From positions 558,001 through 622,000 of the forward strand of contig WFMF01000022.1 of the NCBI GenBank assembly GCA_011033025.1: a stretch of DNA of 64,000 nt, in the 5' to 3' direction. This stretch comes from Beroe forskalii. Taxonomy: Eukaryota; Ctenophora; Nuda; Beroida; Beroidae. The notes under the pieces were generated by a model. It made no database searches. It saw only the letters and a list, made by a program, of their open reading frames with translations, and was not told the DNA's origin. Numbering within the stretch: position 1 is the first letter of the stretch; each line of letters begins with the position of its first letter. The translations under genes and the position numbers were made by a program. Shown here in pieces: positions 11,165 to 22,500 of the stretch.

Positions 11165-12880
11165 GATTTGGTATAAAGATGCAAAAATTTTCGCCTGCGG
11201 CGGGCTGTTGTGATCAAATTGGTCTTAGATACAGCCACAGGACGGGCGAACTGTAAAGTACATCAAAAATCTTCGTGTGCGGCAGACTGTTGTTAAATCA
11301 AATTATCAATACCAAATTATCAATACCAAGTGACTTTACATTAGAGGCAGATTCAGATACAAAAAAAAACCCTAAAAATTTTTGCCTGCGGCGAGTTGTT
11401 GTGATCAAATTATGTTATTCAATTAATCAAGACACAGCCACCTGCCATGGATGTATAGAAATTAAAATTTTCGCTTGCAATGGGTCATTCCCATCAAATT
11501 GTTCATTACCAAATTGACTTAAGAGGCAGATTCAGATGGGAAAAACACTAAAAATTTTCGCCTGCGGCGGGCTGCTGTGATCAATTTGTGTCAATGAATT
11601 GGTTTCAGACCCAGTCACAGATGTGAAACTTGAAAAAAAAATTCGCCGTTGGCGGACTATTGTAAGAAAATTTTATTGATACTGAATTGACTTTTGAGGC
11701 AGATTTCACATTATGATACAATATATTCTAAAAATTTTCGCCTGCGGCGAGCTGTTGTGATTGAATTGCGTTGATAAAATGATAAATTGGACTTAGAGAC
11801 TTAACAGCCACAGGAAGTGTATTTAAAATTTCTAATGTAAAGTGACTTTACATTAGAGGCAGATTCAGATACAAAAAAAAACCCTAAAAATTTTCGCCTG
11901 CGGCGGGCTGTTGTGATCAAATTATGTTATTCAATTAATCAAGACACAGCCACCTGCCACGGATGTATAGCAATTAAAATTTTCGCTTGCAACGGGTTAT
12001 TCCCATCAAATTGTTCATTACCAAATTGACTTAAGAGGCAGATTCAGATGGGAAAAACACTAAAAATTTTCGCCTGCGGCGGGCTGCTGTGATCAATTTA
12101 TGTCAATGAATTGCTTTCAGACCCAGCCACAGATAAATTTTCGCCGTTGGCGGACTATTGTAAGAAAATTTTATTGATACTGAATTGACTTTTGAGGCAG
12201 ATTTCACATTACGATACAATATATTCTAAAAATTTTCGCGTGCGGCGAGCTGTTGTGATTGAATTGCGTTGATAAAATGATAAATTGGACTTAGAGACTT
12301 AACAGCCACAGGAAGTGTATTTAAAATTTCTAATGTAAATTGACTTTACATTAGAGGCAGATTCAGATGCAAAAAACCCTAAACATTTTCCACTGTCGTG
12401 GGCTGTTCTGATCAAATTATGTTATTCAATCAACCAAGACACAGCCACGGATGCGTAGCAACTAAAATTTTCGCTTGCAACGGGTTATTTCAATCAAATT
12501 GTTCATTACCAGATTTAGATGCGAAAAACCCTAAAAATTTTCGCCTGCAGCGGGCTGTTGTGATCAAATTGTGCCAATGAATTGGTTTTAGACCCAGCCA
12601 TAGATGTGAAACTTATAAAATTTTCGCCTTTGGCGGACTATTGTAAGCAAATTATTGATACCAAATTGACTTTAGAGGCAGATTCAGATGCAAAAATTCC
12701 TGAAAATTTTCGCCTGCGGCAGGCTGTTGTCATCAAATTATACAGATTCCTGCAATTATGAATGCAAAACACCAAAAATTTTCGCCTGCGGCGGGCTGTT
12801 GTGATTCATTATCCTACTAAATTGGTCCTAGACATAGTTTTCGATGTAAAACTTTAAAAATTTTCGCCTACGGCGCTCAG
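11165..12880 (+). repeat. Satellite core with higher-order structure
   Basis: About 19 copies of a motif AAAATTTTCGCCTGCGGCGG followed by GCTGTTGTGATCAAATT are spaced 70-155 bp apart, with diverged sub-types (for example CGCTTGCAACGGG and CGCCGTTGGCGGAC). Groups of about five recur as a higher-order unit of roughly 505 bp, with starts near 11331, 11841 and 12339. Short frames in this block are shadows of the repeat. Confidence 0.88.
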
Positions 12881-13295
12881 AAAGGACTAAAACCTAGAAT
12901 TACAAATGAACAATATTGTCGTATTATAGTTCCTTGTATCTATTTGTGGTCTTTTTTGCGAGCGAACTGCGAAGCAATCAGGTCACAGAAATCCTAAAAA
13001 ATGGGTCTCAGAGGAAATTCAAAATTTTCTGGATGTGGGTCACTGGTACTTTCGTATGAACATTCCGATCATCGGTATGCTTGATTGGGTACTGAGTGGT
13101 GTCAGAGAGGTCTGTGGCTATATATAAGGGAGACCGGACAGACAGATATATATTTATTAATTTATATATGAGGAAGAATTATAAGTAGTAAGATTGCATG
13201 TTGTGTGAGAACAATGTTAATAGGGGACAACGTGTACCCCATCACTTGCATGGGATGCAATGAGATCCACCGAGATGCTGTGCCGTTAATGAGGC

Positions 13296-13461
13296 CATGT
13301 CACTATATAGTGCGCTTTTCTTTCAAGGTGATTTGGGGCAGTCAATAACATATTATAGTCTACTTCTTGTCACTAAATAGTGCGTAAAAACACTTTATAG
13401 TGTCAGCGCACTATACAGTGACATGATGTCACTATATAGTGCGGTGTCACTATATAGTGCG
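13296..13461 (-). repeat. Right terminal repeat complex of the TIR element
   Basis: Inverted counterpart of the left end. Two adjacent CACTATATAGTG palindromes form the terminal 35 bp, with further copies at 13300-13314 and 13408-13424 (one base changed to CACTATACAGTG). Confidence 0.8.
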
Positions 13462-13519
13462 ATTACCCTTCACACTTTTGACTTAAATTTTAAGATTATG
13501 GCCCCAATGAAATGAAATA

Positions 13520-13937
13520 CCTTATTGGCCTTTATTTAACCGGCCCTTAAGGACAAAAATGACTTTGAGATTTTTGTCCAAAGGGCCGGTTAAAAAAAGG
13601 CCGGTTAAAGTGGGGCCGGTCAAATTAAAGGCCAGTCAATTTAGGTCAAATGAAACTTTTATGACTTGCCTTTTATTCTCGTGAACGTCATTATAACTCG
13701 ATAATGACCTAAATCATCATATAAGATCGAGATTTAGGTCTTTTGGTGCAATTTATTAGGTATAAATGGGTTTTAATGGCCATTATAGAGCGAAAAATCC
13801 TTGGTCTGGTGACCACTGGAAAAATTTTTGTCCAAGGGGCCGGCTAAAACGGTTCAAAATTGATTCAATTTTTGTCCATAGGGCCGGTTAAAAAAGGGCC
13901 GGTTAAAAAAAGGCCGGCTAAATAAAGGCCAATAAGG
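13520..13937. mobile_element. MITE with 26-bp TIRs and TA target duplication
   Basis: The ends CCTTATTGGCCTTTATTTAA (left) and its complement (right, one mismatch) continue through CCGGCC for about 26 bp. Both ends are bounded by TA, as expected for a Tc1/mariner-type insertion. The interior has repeated GGGCCGGTTAAAAAA motifs and a subterminal hairpin, GGACAAAAAT (13551-13560) against ATTTTTGTCC (13570-13579), extended by CCGGCCC/GGGCCGG. No coding capacity. Class inferred from the TA flank and size. Confidence 0.78.
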
Positions 13938-13939
13938 TA

Positions 13940-15770
13940 GTACCTCAGTTCTTCTCACCTTGAGAGCTGCCTTCATATCACAGAATCAATGAGGGCGTTT
14001 GTACAGCTTTCCAACTTCAAAGTGGGAAGGTATTGTTAATATTTGCAATTCTGGCAGATTTTGGAAGTTACGATTTAAATCAGACCAAGGGAGCATCTGG
14101 GTATCATGATACGTAACGCCTGGATAACGCTATATCTGCTATCAATTTTGCACACCGCTAGGGATCACATACAGTTTTGCAGTTTTTCAATGTGAAAGTG
14201 TGAGAGCGCTGGATAGCTAACGAAATCCATTGTTCAAACAACCACTTTACTGACGTTTATTACAATTTCAAATGATCTTACCTGAAACTATTAGAACTCG
14301 GTTGTAAGAAATCCCGGTCATATCCCGGTCTATAAATATTCCGTATTTTGAATGCCAAGTTTGAAGGCCCAAATTTTATCATCGGTCGATCCCTGCTAGT
14401 GATCTCTTCACCCGGTTACTGGTATTTTCCACTGTATCTTGTGAAGTTATATATCTCATAGAAATTATCAGAGGTGGTCAGGTGGATTGAGCCCCGGGAA
14501 AGTATAGTAGCAAGTGCTAAAGACAAAACAACTGGCAGAGAATAATCCAAGATTGCACTCGATCCGTCAAGATTATGTACATTGTGTAAAGTGTGTACAG
14601 CTTTAATAATCATTTGCTGCTCTCATCTTGAATCTAAGAATTTAGATTTTGGGCCAGATAATTATTGAATCTCAGCTCAACTGCAGCATATATTTTCTTT
14701 TGAGTTAAAAGAATTGGGTTAAAAAATAAAACACTTGATTCTATCAGTTTAGACTAAAATAAATAAACAACAATCGTAAATTTGTTATAGTATTATATTT
14801 CAACAATATAACATACCAACTTAAATTAAAATCAAATATCTACTGTTTATCTTCTACATTAAACCTGTAATTTTGACTACCAGAGATAAGATTGAGCACA
14901 ACATGAATTTCATAGGAAACTGCTTGAAAACAAGCTTTAATATTGTCAGGAAGAAATTTTGAGATTTTCTATGACATCGCATATCAAATTTTAAATCTTA
15001 GATACAATTAATGAACATTCGATTGCCCTAATACCTATTTCCAAAATTAAGGAACAGAAATTGCCAAAATATTGAAACAAATTGTTGCTACAGAGAAGTT
15101 ACATTACAATATGTTTGATCTATTGAAGTACTAAGAACTTAAGAAAGAAATTATTGACAAAGCTTAATCTTCTTAACCAAGATAAGCTTGATAGTGCTCA
15201 AAGTAATGATAAGAGATAAGCTGGCCCACTTCACTTTTCAGCATTCACACCCAGGCTGACGGCTAGAAACACTATCTTTACCGTCAAATGAAATAAGCAT
15301 ATATAATTTACAATGAACATTAAACACTCATTAACGTAATAATACAACAAAAATAATATAGATCTATCCTTGTATTGATAAAACATGCCTTTTCAGAAAT
15401 ATTAATAATAAAAGTTATATGTGATGGAACCCTCAGCTATTAGAATCCACAATATCATACACATCCTCATCTAAACATTCAAATAACTGTAGGACAAGCC
15501 ATGATTCCAGTGTTCATATCTATGTTTCAAAACTGTCAAAAAAGTTACCTTGTTTGACTAAAATCATTTGAGTTTATAGTCGCATGTCATTCATTGTCCG
15601 ATAAGGCTACCCTATAATAAGAACCAAATACATAGTCCATGCTGCAACTATATCTGCAGGTTGAAAATATAAAGTCCACGATTTTACTTTATTAAATTTA
15701 CAGCTGCTCATTTTCATTATCAACACTAACATTGTACTTCAACTATTTGAGTATTTGAAAGCCATCATTT
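13940..15770. other. AT-rich 3' flank of the DMRT gene
   Basis: No gene or notable repeat seen. Strongly AT-rich with many short A/T runs. Confidence 0.5.
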
Positions 15771-15771
15771 G

Positions 15772-15777
15772 TTTATT
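15772..15777 (-). terminator. Candidate polyadenylation signal of the DMRT gene
   Basis: AATAAA on the minus strand, 373 nt beyond the DMRT stop codon. Others may exist, so this is only a candidate. Confidence 0.35.
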
Positions 15778-16149
15778 TGACTGACATACCAATTATTCAT
15801 TAATAATCAATTATTATTTTGTTTAGAGTTTGCTTTTCCACCTTATTAAAAGGCGGGATTTTCTTAAAAAAGTTCGAGCAGACGAATTTTGTTGAATAGC
15901 ATTTCTGAGTCTATATTATAACACATGCCAGAGCTGCATTCTTTTCCGTACACTATTATATCACCTACCAACTTGCTAGAGACCTCTCCTCATGCGGCCT
16001 ACAGACACTGTCCAGGCTTTTCTCTCCCTACGTATTTCATATGTGGCGATCTGTCGAGAGCACCTACTCTCCCAGCTCGTCACCATGACGTCACCCTGGT
16101 GATACTGCGTCACTATGACGTCACATACTCCTAGCTAGTGGCAGGCCGT

Positions 16150-16523
16150 TCACCTGCTGAGAGCTGGCAGATCTCCAGGCTTGGCTGCCTCCTGGGGCGG
16201 GGGCTGCTGGGGGTTGGAGACAGGCACAGTGGAGGAGAAGAGACTCTGGTGGGAGCTCGCCGGGAAGGTGACACTTGTCTGGAACTTGGTGTTGGAGAAG
16301 GAGGGCAGGAAGTTGAGGAGGGGGTGGGTGGTCTTGGAGGCAGTGGAGGTGGAGGAGGGGAAGGAGGAGGAGGCGGCCGACACGTTAGGGACGCCCAGTA
16401 GAGAGAAGTTCTGGGTCACCAGGTTGGAGAGGGAGAAGGGACCCCCGATACCCCCACTCGGCTTGGTGGGGTTCTCAGTGGGGGTGGTGGAGGAGGGGGA
16501 GGACACCGGGGCAGTCACCCCAT
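16150..16523 (-). CDS. DMRT exon: C-terminal region with stop
   Basis: Acceptor TCTCCCTGCAG. The first two bases AT complete the split codon G|AT. Open for 124 codons including the stop. Ser/Thr/Pro-rich tail (for example FSLSNLVTQNFSLLGVPNVS and NPQQPPPQEA) ending DLPALSR. No folded domain visible, typical of a transcription-factor tail. The phase match with the 16771-16927 exon is exact. Confidence 0.75.
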
Positions 16524-19500
16524 CTGCAGGGAGAGTGGGGGTTAGTTAATGGTTTTAAAGAGTAATTGTAACAAAATGAGCGAAGGTTGGATCAAAACTC
16601 AAAGTGCTTCTATTCCGCCCTTGCTAGGGTTTTTGCATTCATTTGCAAATCGAAATAGAGTAATAGAATTCAAGAATACGTCGCTTAGGAATTCATGTCA
16701 CTGAAGTCGTCACGTAACCGAAGTTAGTCATCATAATCCGAATTCCTGCTAAATATTTGGAATATCCTACCTCTGTCAGGCACAGCAAGTTTAGGAATCT
16801 TTGAGACAAAGCTGGAGAGGCCGGTGCTGGCCAGGGTCGAGTTGTTGGTCAGGTACTCGATCCCAGAGAGGGCCATGCTGGGTCGCTTCCGGGGCATCAC
16901 GGGGGAGAAGGCCGTGAGCTGCATGTCCTGGGGAGGGATATGGATCATTAGTCGTCATTAGGCGGGCCAGATAAAGTACCCTTATCAGGAGCAGAGTGAC
17001 ACCTAGACTGACAGACAGACTCGGGGAGGTTTCCTTGTTTAGCTGATTTGAAAACCCTGTGTGATCATGTGGGTGAGCAATTAGTGAAATGCATGTTGAG
17101 TGGATGCTGCTTCTCTAGGACTTACTAACACGTAGAGAACAACATATTGTTCTCATGCAAACCCGACACATAATATGCTCAACAAAGTGTCAGATTGAGG
17201 TGTTGATGTGGCTTGCGGGTCTCGTGATCATCCGCTAAACGGTTGTACTACGTGTACACGTCCACATAACACATAGGAACGGGTGGTAACACACAATCTA
17301 TTTCAGTCCTCCCGGAGATAAGCAGATCATCCCGCAGCAGGTGGTGTGAGGGAGAGTGGTAGGGGGTGGTACCACTCTCAGAGAGAGAGAGGTGTCTTGG
17401 TACCACTCCCGCTCCTACCTCCGCCAGATAACAACTTGTAGCAGCGCTCACTCACGTCACTGCCACCTGATTGTTGCGACACCATCATGTCTCTAAACCA
17501 TGCTGTCTCAGAGGTCTTCTGTCTCTGAAGCAACCTGTGTTTATCAAAACACACCGCCTCCAAAACACCTCGCAACTGACTATATGAGGCCCTCTGTCTC
17601 TTTAAAAGCACCATGTCTCAAGTGTATCATGTCCTTCCAGGTTACCGACATCTGGCTTTGAGACATCCTGTCTTTACCCCCAGTAATCTCTACTTCTGTA
17701 GCCCCCAACCCTTGGTTATTATCAATACAGGTTGTTCCACAGAGTCCCCTCTGACATAGCCTTCCCATTCCCCAACTCTTCCTGACTTGTCCGTGTCCTG
17801 CGCGCAAGGTTTTCCCTCTGACACAGTGTAGCCCTGGCTGCCAGCAGTTGAGTACCCTGTTACCGACGTGGCCATCTCCCTGACGGCAAGTGTCGACGGG
17901 TGTGCGGTCAAGGCGGCCTCTTTCTCGCGTGACCGGGAGCCACCAGCTGGACCACCTCATGTGCCCTCTAGATACGCTCACCTACGTTACGCGTGGAGAA
18001 AACATCCCAATAATATTACTTAATAATTACCGATAATTTGGGCGAATTATCTCAAATTAAACGGAATTCTGATAATGTGCAGTAAATTTGTTGAAATGAC
18101 GGTCTGAGTAGAGGGTTGCACATGTGGCAACATGCGTTCGACAAAAGTGCAACACTCACTCTATACTGAGTGTCCAATTGTGATGACATCAGGGCCTCAT
18201 GTACAATAACAGTTCGAAACATGATACACTTCCGGCCTGGTGACGGAGAGAGAGCTGATAAAACAACCTCCTACTCGAGGTGGTGGTGGAGTGCTAGACA
18301 GCTCAATTATTATGACGTTTAGTGTGTTAGACGGGAGAACGGCATTAAAATATACCTTCCTACTCATAGTATTACGTGTAAGAACAATAATATAGCAGGA
18401 ATGCGGTTTAATATCAATAGTAATAGTCGTAATGATAAACTGACGTTCCCTTAGCCGACGACTGAGACATAATATCGTAATTGAATAATTAGGTGGGATA
18501 AATATTAGATTTATATACTGTGATGTATATACGGAGAAAGTCGTATGTCATATGTTTGTGTGCGGCTCAAGTGTCGACAGGGGCCAGTGTAGAAACATTG
18601 TATCAGTGGTAGGAACTCTCCAACACATGTTTCATGGCAGATGCTGGAAGTGTGGACAGAAAACAGTAGAGTAGGAGGGGTGTGTGCGCAGTGTGGGGGT
18701 GTGTGCACGGTGTGTGAGTAGGTGGGGTGTGCGCAATGTGGGGGTGTGTGCATGGTGTGTGAGTAGGTGAGTGTGCGCACAGTTTGGGGTGTGCGCACAG
18801 TTTGGGTGGTGCACACAGTTTGGAGTGTGCGCGCACTGTGTGCGCAGTGTGTGATAAGGGGGCGCGCACAGTGTGTAAGTTGGTAGGGTTTGCACACATT
18901 TTGGGGTGCGCGCAGTGTTATGGGTGTGAGTAGGAAGGTGTGTGAAGGATGGGTGTGCGCACAGTTTTGGGTGTACGCGGTGTTTGATTAGGGGTTTCGC
19001 ACAGTATGTTAGTTGGGGTGTGCGCAAAATGTGCGCTTAGGAAGGGTGTGAGTGCAGTTTAATGTGATGTGAATGGGCCTGGGAAAACAAGGTAAGAATT
19101 GCGATTGGGTTGTGCACCGCGCTTGGTGTGTATGCTGAGTTGTCTTCTGTGTCCATTATGATGGGGCACTGTGTTAGTTTGTTGCGTTATGTTTGCTACC
19201 TAAGTTGTCGTATTGTGTTGTGTCAGGTTGTGCGGTGTGTTGGGTTTGAGTCAGGTTGTGCGTTGTGTTGTGTTGTGTTTATGTCTGGTGGTGTCAGGAT
19301 GCCTGCTAGGCTATATTGTGTTAAGCTGTGTATGTGTCAGGCTGTATGACTATGATAGCTGTATGTTGTGTTGTGCTTGTGTTTTGTCCTATATGTTGTG
19401 ACCTCTATTGGGCTATGTACTGTGACCCGTATTGGGCTATGTGTTGTTAGGTTGTGAGTTGTGACCCTATGTTAAGTTATGTGAGTTGTGACTGATGTTA

Positions 19501-22500
19501 GGTTGTGCTGTGACTGATGTTAGGTTGAGTTGTGACCTGATGTTAGGTTGTGTTTTGACTGATGCTAGGTTATGTGAGTTGTGACTGATGTTAGGTTGTG
19601 TTGTGACTGATGTTAGGTTATGTGGGTTGTGACTGATGTTAGGTTATGTTTTCTACCCTATCCTATGTCATGTGCAGCAGTCTGGCCACGTTTTGTCCTC
19701 GCTGTTGGCAAGTAGAAAATACTACCCAGTAGCCACCATCCCTCTCTCTCCAGCTTAAAGTGTGATTATTGTGCCCAGCGTTTTATCGAAATATGTTTAA
19801 TTTAAAGTGTCAACAATTTGCGTCATATGTATCATATTTGAACTGCGAGAATATTTATAACTTATATGATGATGAAGGTTTATTGAATTCTGCGGAAACT
19901 CTACAAGTATGGCAGCAATGCTGCTACTGCACGGGGTTAAAGTATGTCTTTTCTTGTCCACTTATTGAACCTTGTTTGGCACAATGTGTCTGACCTGCTG
20001 TTATATCGACCTGGGACCTCCTCCTTCTCTCTGGAATGAAGCACTCTCTCTCTACCCGAATCCATAGAAAAGAGCTGAGAGCTGAGAATTTTTAAAATTT
20101 TCTCCATGTTAAAAATTTTTACGATATTTGTTGGATTTACCAAGAAACAATGTCTTAAATCCTCAAAACTCATCACCTACTCAACAGAATGACGTCTACT
20201 AAGTCTATAGTGTTCTATCACAGCTTTATTAACTTTATACGTATTATGATGAACATATCACCGGGCTCCAAGACTTCCTAAAACACCTGCTGACACACTG
20301 GCACACCGTCAATATATTGGCGAACATTCCCCGACACAACCAAATATTTGCCTTATGTTGGAGGAGGACCCACCATTCCACCATTAGTCTGGTGGGGGGT
20401 TGCACCCTGACAAAGTGTCTCTGTAGGATTACAATGTATCTGTGTGATGTTGTCTCTAGCTACCAGTCATAGAGGTGGTGTGATGGAAACAGAATGAGAC
20501 TGTCACGTACACAAGCCTGACAGCGGGAGAGAGGCCGGGGTGATGATGTTTTAAATGATGTGACAATTCCATTGATTGGTCAGATCACCAACTTTACATG
20601 GCACGCTGCTGGAGCCCACTGTGTCCTGGGTACCACCTGGTATATATTGCTAGTAGTGTGTGTGTGTGTGTGCCAACATTTGACAACAAATTGGTTCAAA
20701 TTCAGTGTGTCAACGTGACACGCTATACTGGATTATCCGACGAAATGTTCAATGTAATGTTATTGAGTAATGAGAGAGAGAAAGGGGGAGAGAGTGAGAA
20801 CTCCAGAGGTTCAGAAGCAACATTAGTATTTTCTGTTGTGAAGTCACTGAAATGAATTATATAATATATATAGTCTGAAGCCATTCCAGTGAATTGATAA
20901 TCATTATTTGATTTATAATCGTGGAGTAATGCCGTCTTCTTTTTAAACCACGACGACGGAAAATGACTCTCATATAGCTTAGCGGGGAAAATTAACTAGA
21001 CCGCTCAAAAATATAGTCCATCTACATAGAAGACAATGAGTACTAAGTACAAGCGATCATTACTTCCCTCTAACGATGAGTAATTCGTAGCGAGGGAACG
21101 AGATGACAAAGATGGATCGTTAGTAAAATGCAAAATCTTTAGCAGCAGCTACACATGGTAAAAAGAAGGCTAGAAGCGATGTCATCCTATTTTATTATAT
21201 CCCAGCGAGGAGGGGCAGTGTTTTCTGGGATGTATCAGTAGCTCTATCCATGTGGCTATTGTTCGGCTCATAAAGCCCCTCCTCCTCCTCCTTCTCCTCC
21301 TTCTCTCCTCTAAATCATGCTCTGCTAGGCGGAGAGCTATAATCTAAGATATGCAATTGGGAATTGCCCGCAATTATATCCTGTAAATTACAGGGATGGA
21401 GATATATCGAGATGTTATAAGCGGGGGCGAGCAGATAAATACTAAGTATATACTTGGGATTCATCAATTAACTTGCCTCTATCAAAGCTGAAAGACCTGT
21501 GACCTTTTGGCGGATATAGGGCAGCTTTACATGAAGGACAATAGCCGATTATAGATTGGGAACCATCCACATGTATTTCTACCCATCATGTAATTATCTT
21601 GCTCCTTCATAACCCTCATCTCTTACTGCTGCTCCTCTATAATTACTTTTTATAATTACCAGGAAGTTTTTATGCTTGCTGCTTCCGATACCTAGTGGCC
21701 CTATTATGTAATTGCAATAGACTTGATAAACGGAGGCTAATCTATTGCCTCCTTTGATAGAGTAGCTTTATGCTCTGAGATACAAAACCATCAATAGATA
21801 TAGTTTTTATCACCCATTTGCATTTCTTAATAAAACATGCCAATCTTTTAAAACAATCAAATGAGACCCATTTCTTTCTTGACTAGGGAAATTTACTGCA
21901 AAAGCCATGATAAGAGCAGTGGAAAGGTTTAGAATAAATCTACTGATGGGACTGAGCAGGGTGAATGTTATTATCGACCGACAGACCAAACGCATTTTAA
22001 AGCCGTAGATTTCTAAAAATGAAATAGAGGATGCGAAATCTAAAAGTTTTGGGAAAAATTCTGCCAAGGAGAATATCATCAAGACATAATATCGCTTAAG
22101 TATCAACATTGAACTGGAAATAATGAAGTGAATTGACAGTATTTCAATGCATGTGTGAGACCTATATATAACGGATTTGTAATAATATACAAGTGCACTT
22201 AATCATTAACACCCACTTGAACCTGGTATCCATGTAAAATGAATATATTCTCCAAATATTTCCCTTCATTCCTGAAGTTCTTAGGCCGGTATTTCAACGT
22301 TATATGCAGCTGTATGTCGTAAATCTTACCTGAGAATTTCATAAACTTTCGAAATAATTTGGATGGATCAACATTTTTTATGATCGCTGATCAGTAATCA
22401 ATCATTTTCATGGCATGGAACAATTCCTTCTTTCCTAATAAAATGCACAGATAGATATTGGATTTATGAATGAAATTTTGCACGTCCCACTACCACAAAA

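Larger units (their letters stand above)
10196..13461. mobile_element. 3.27-kb TIR element with palindromic ends and a satellite core
   Basis: The first 35 bp (10196-10230) and last 35 bp (13427-13461) are perfect inverted repeats. Each consists of two copies of GCACTATATAGTGAC, itself containing the 12-bp palindrome CACTATATAGTG. A second subterminal block (10257-10311 and 13376-13425) contains GCGTAAAAACACTTTATAGT in the same orientation at both ends. The flanks ATTGC (left) and ATTAC (right) could be a 5-bp target duplication with one mismatch. No transposase frame exists inside, so it is non-autonomous. The interior is dominated by a tandem satellite (11165-12880). The organisation resembles TIR elements with internal tandem repeats. 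The superfamily is undetermined. Confidence 0.75.

Noticed and set aside
11275-12580. Transposase remnants inside the TIR element
   Set aside because: The frames (60-80 codons) are translations of the satellite monomers, with no transposase motif.
16138-16549. Plus-strand Gly/Glu-rich ORFs
   Set aside because: Antisense shadows of the DMRT C-terminal exon, which has matching splice phase on the minus strand.
17580-17981. 133-codon minus ORF in the DMRT intron
   Set aside because: No matching splice signals, no domain and a chance-like composition in a CpG-richer block.
18511-19027. His/Thr/Pro-rich minus-strand proteins
   Set aside because: Translations of the GTGTGCGCAC-type intronic array.
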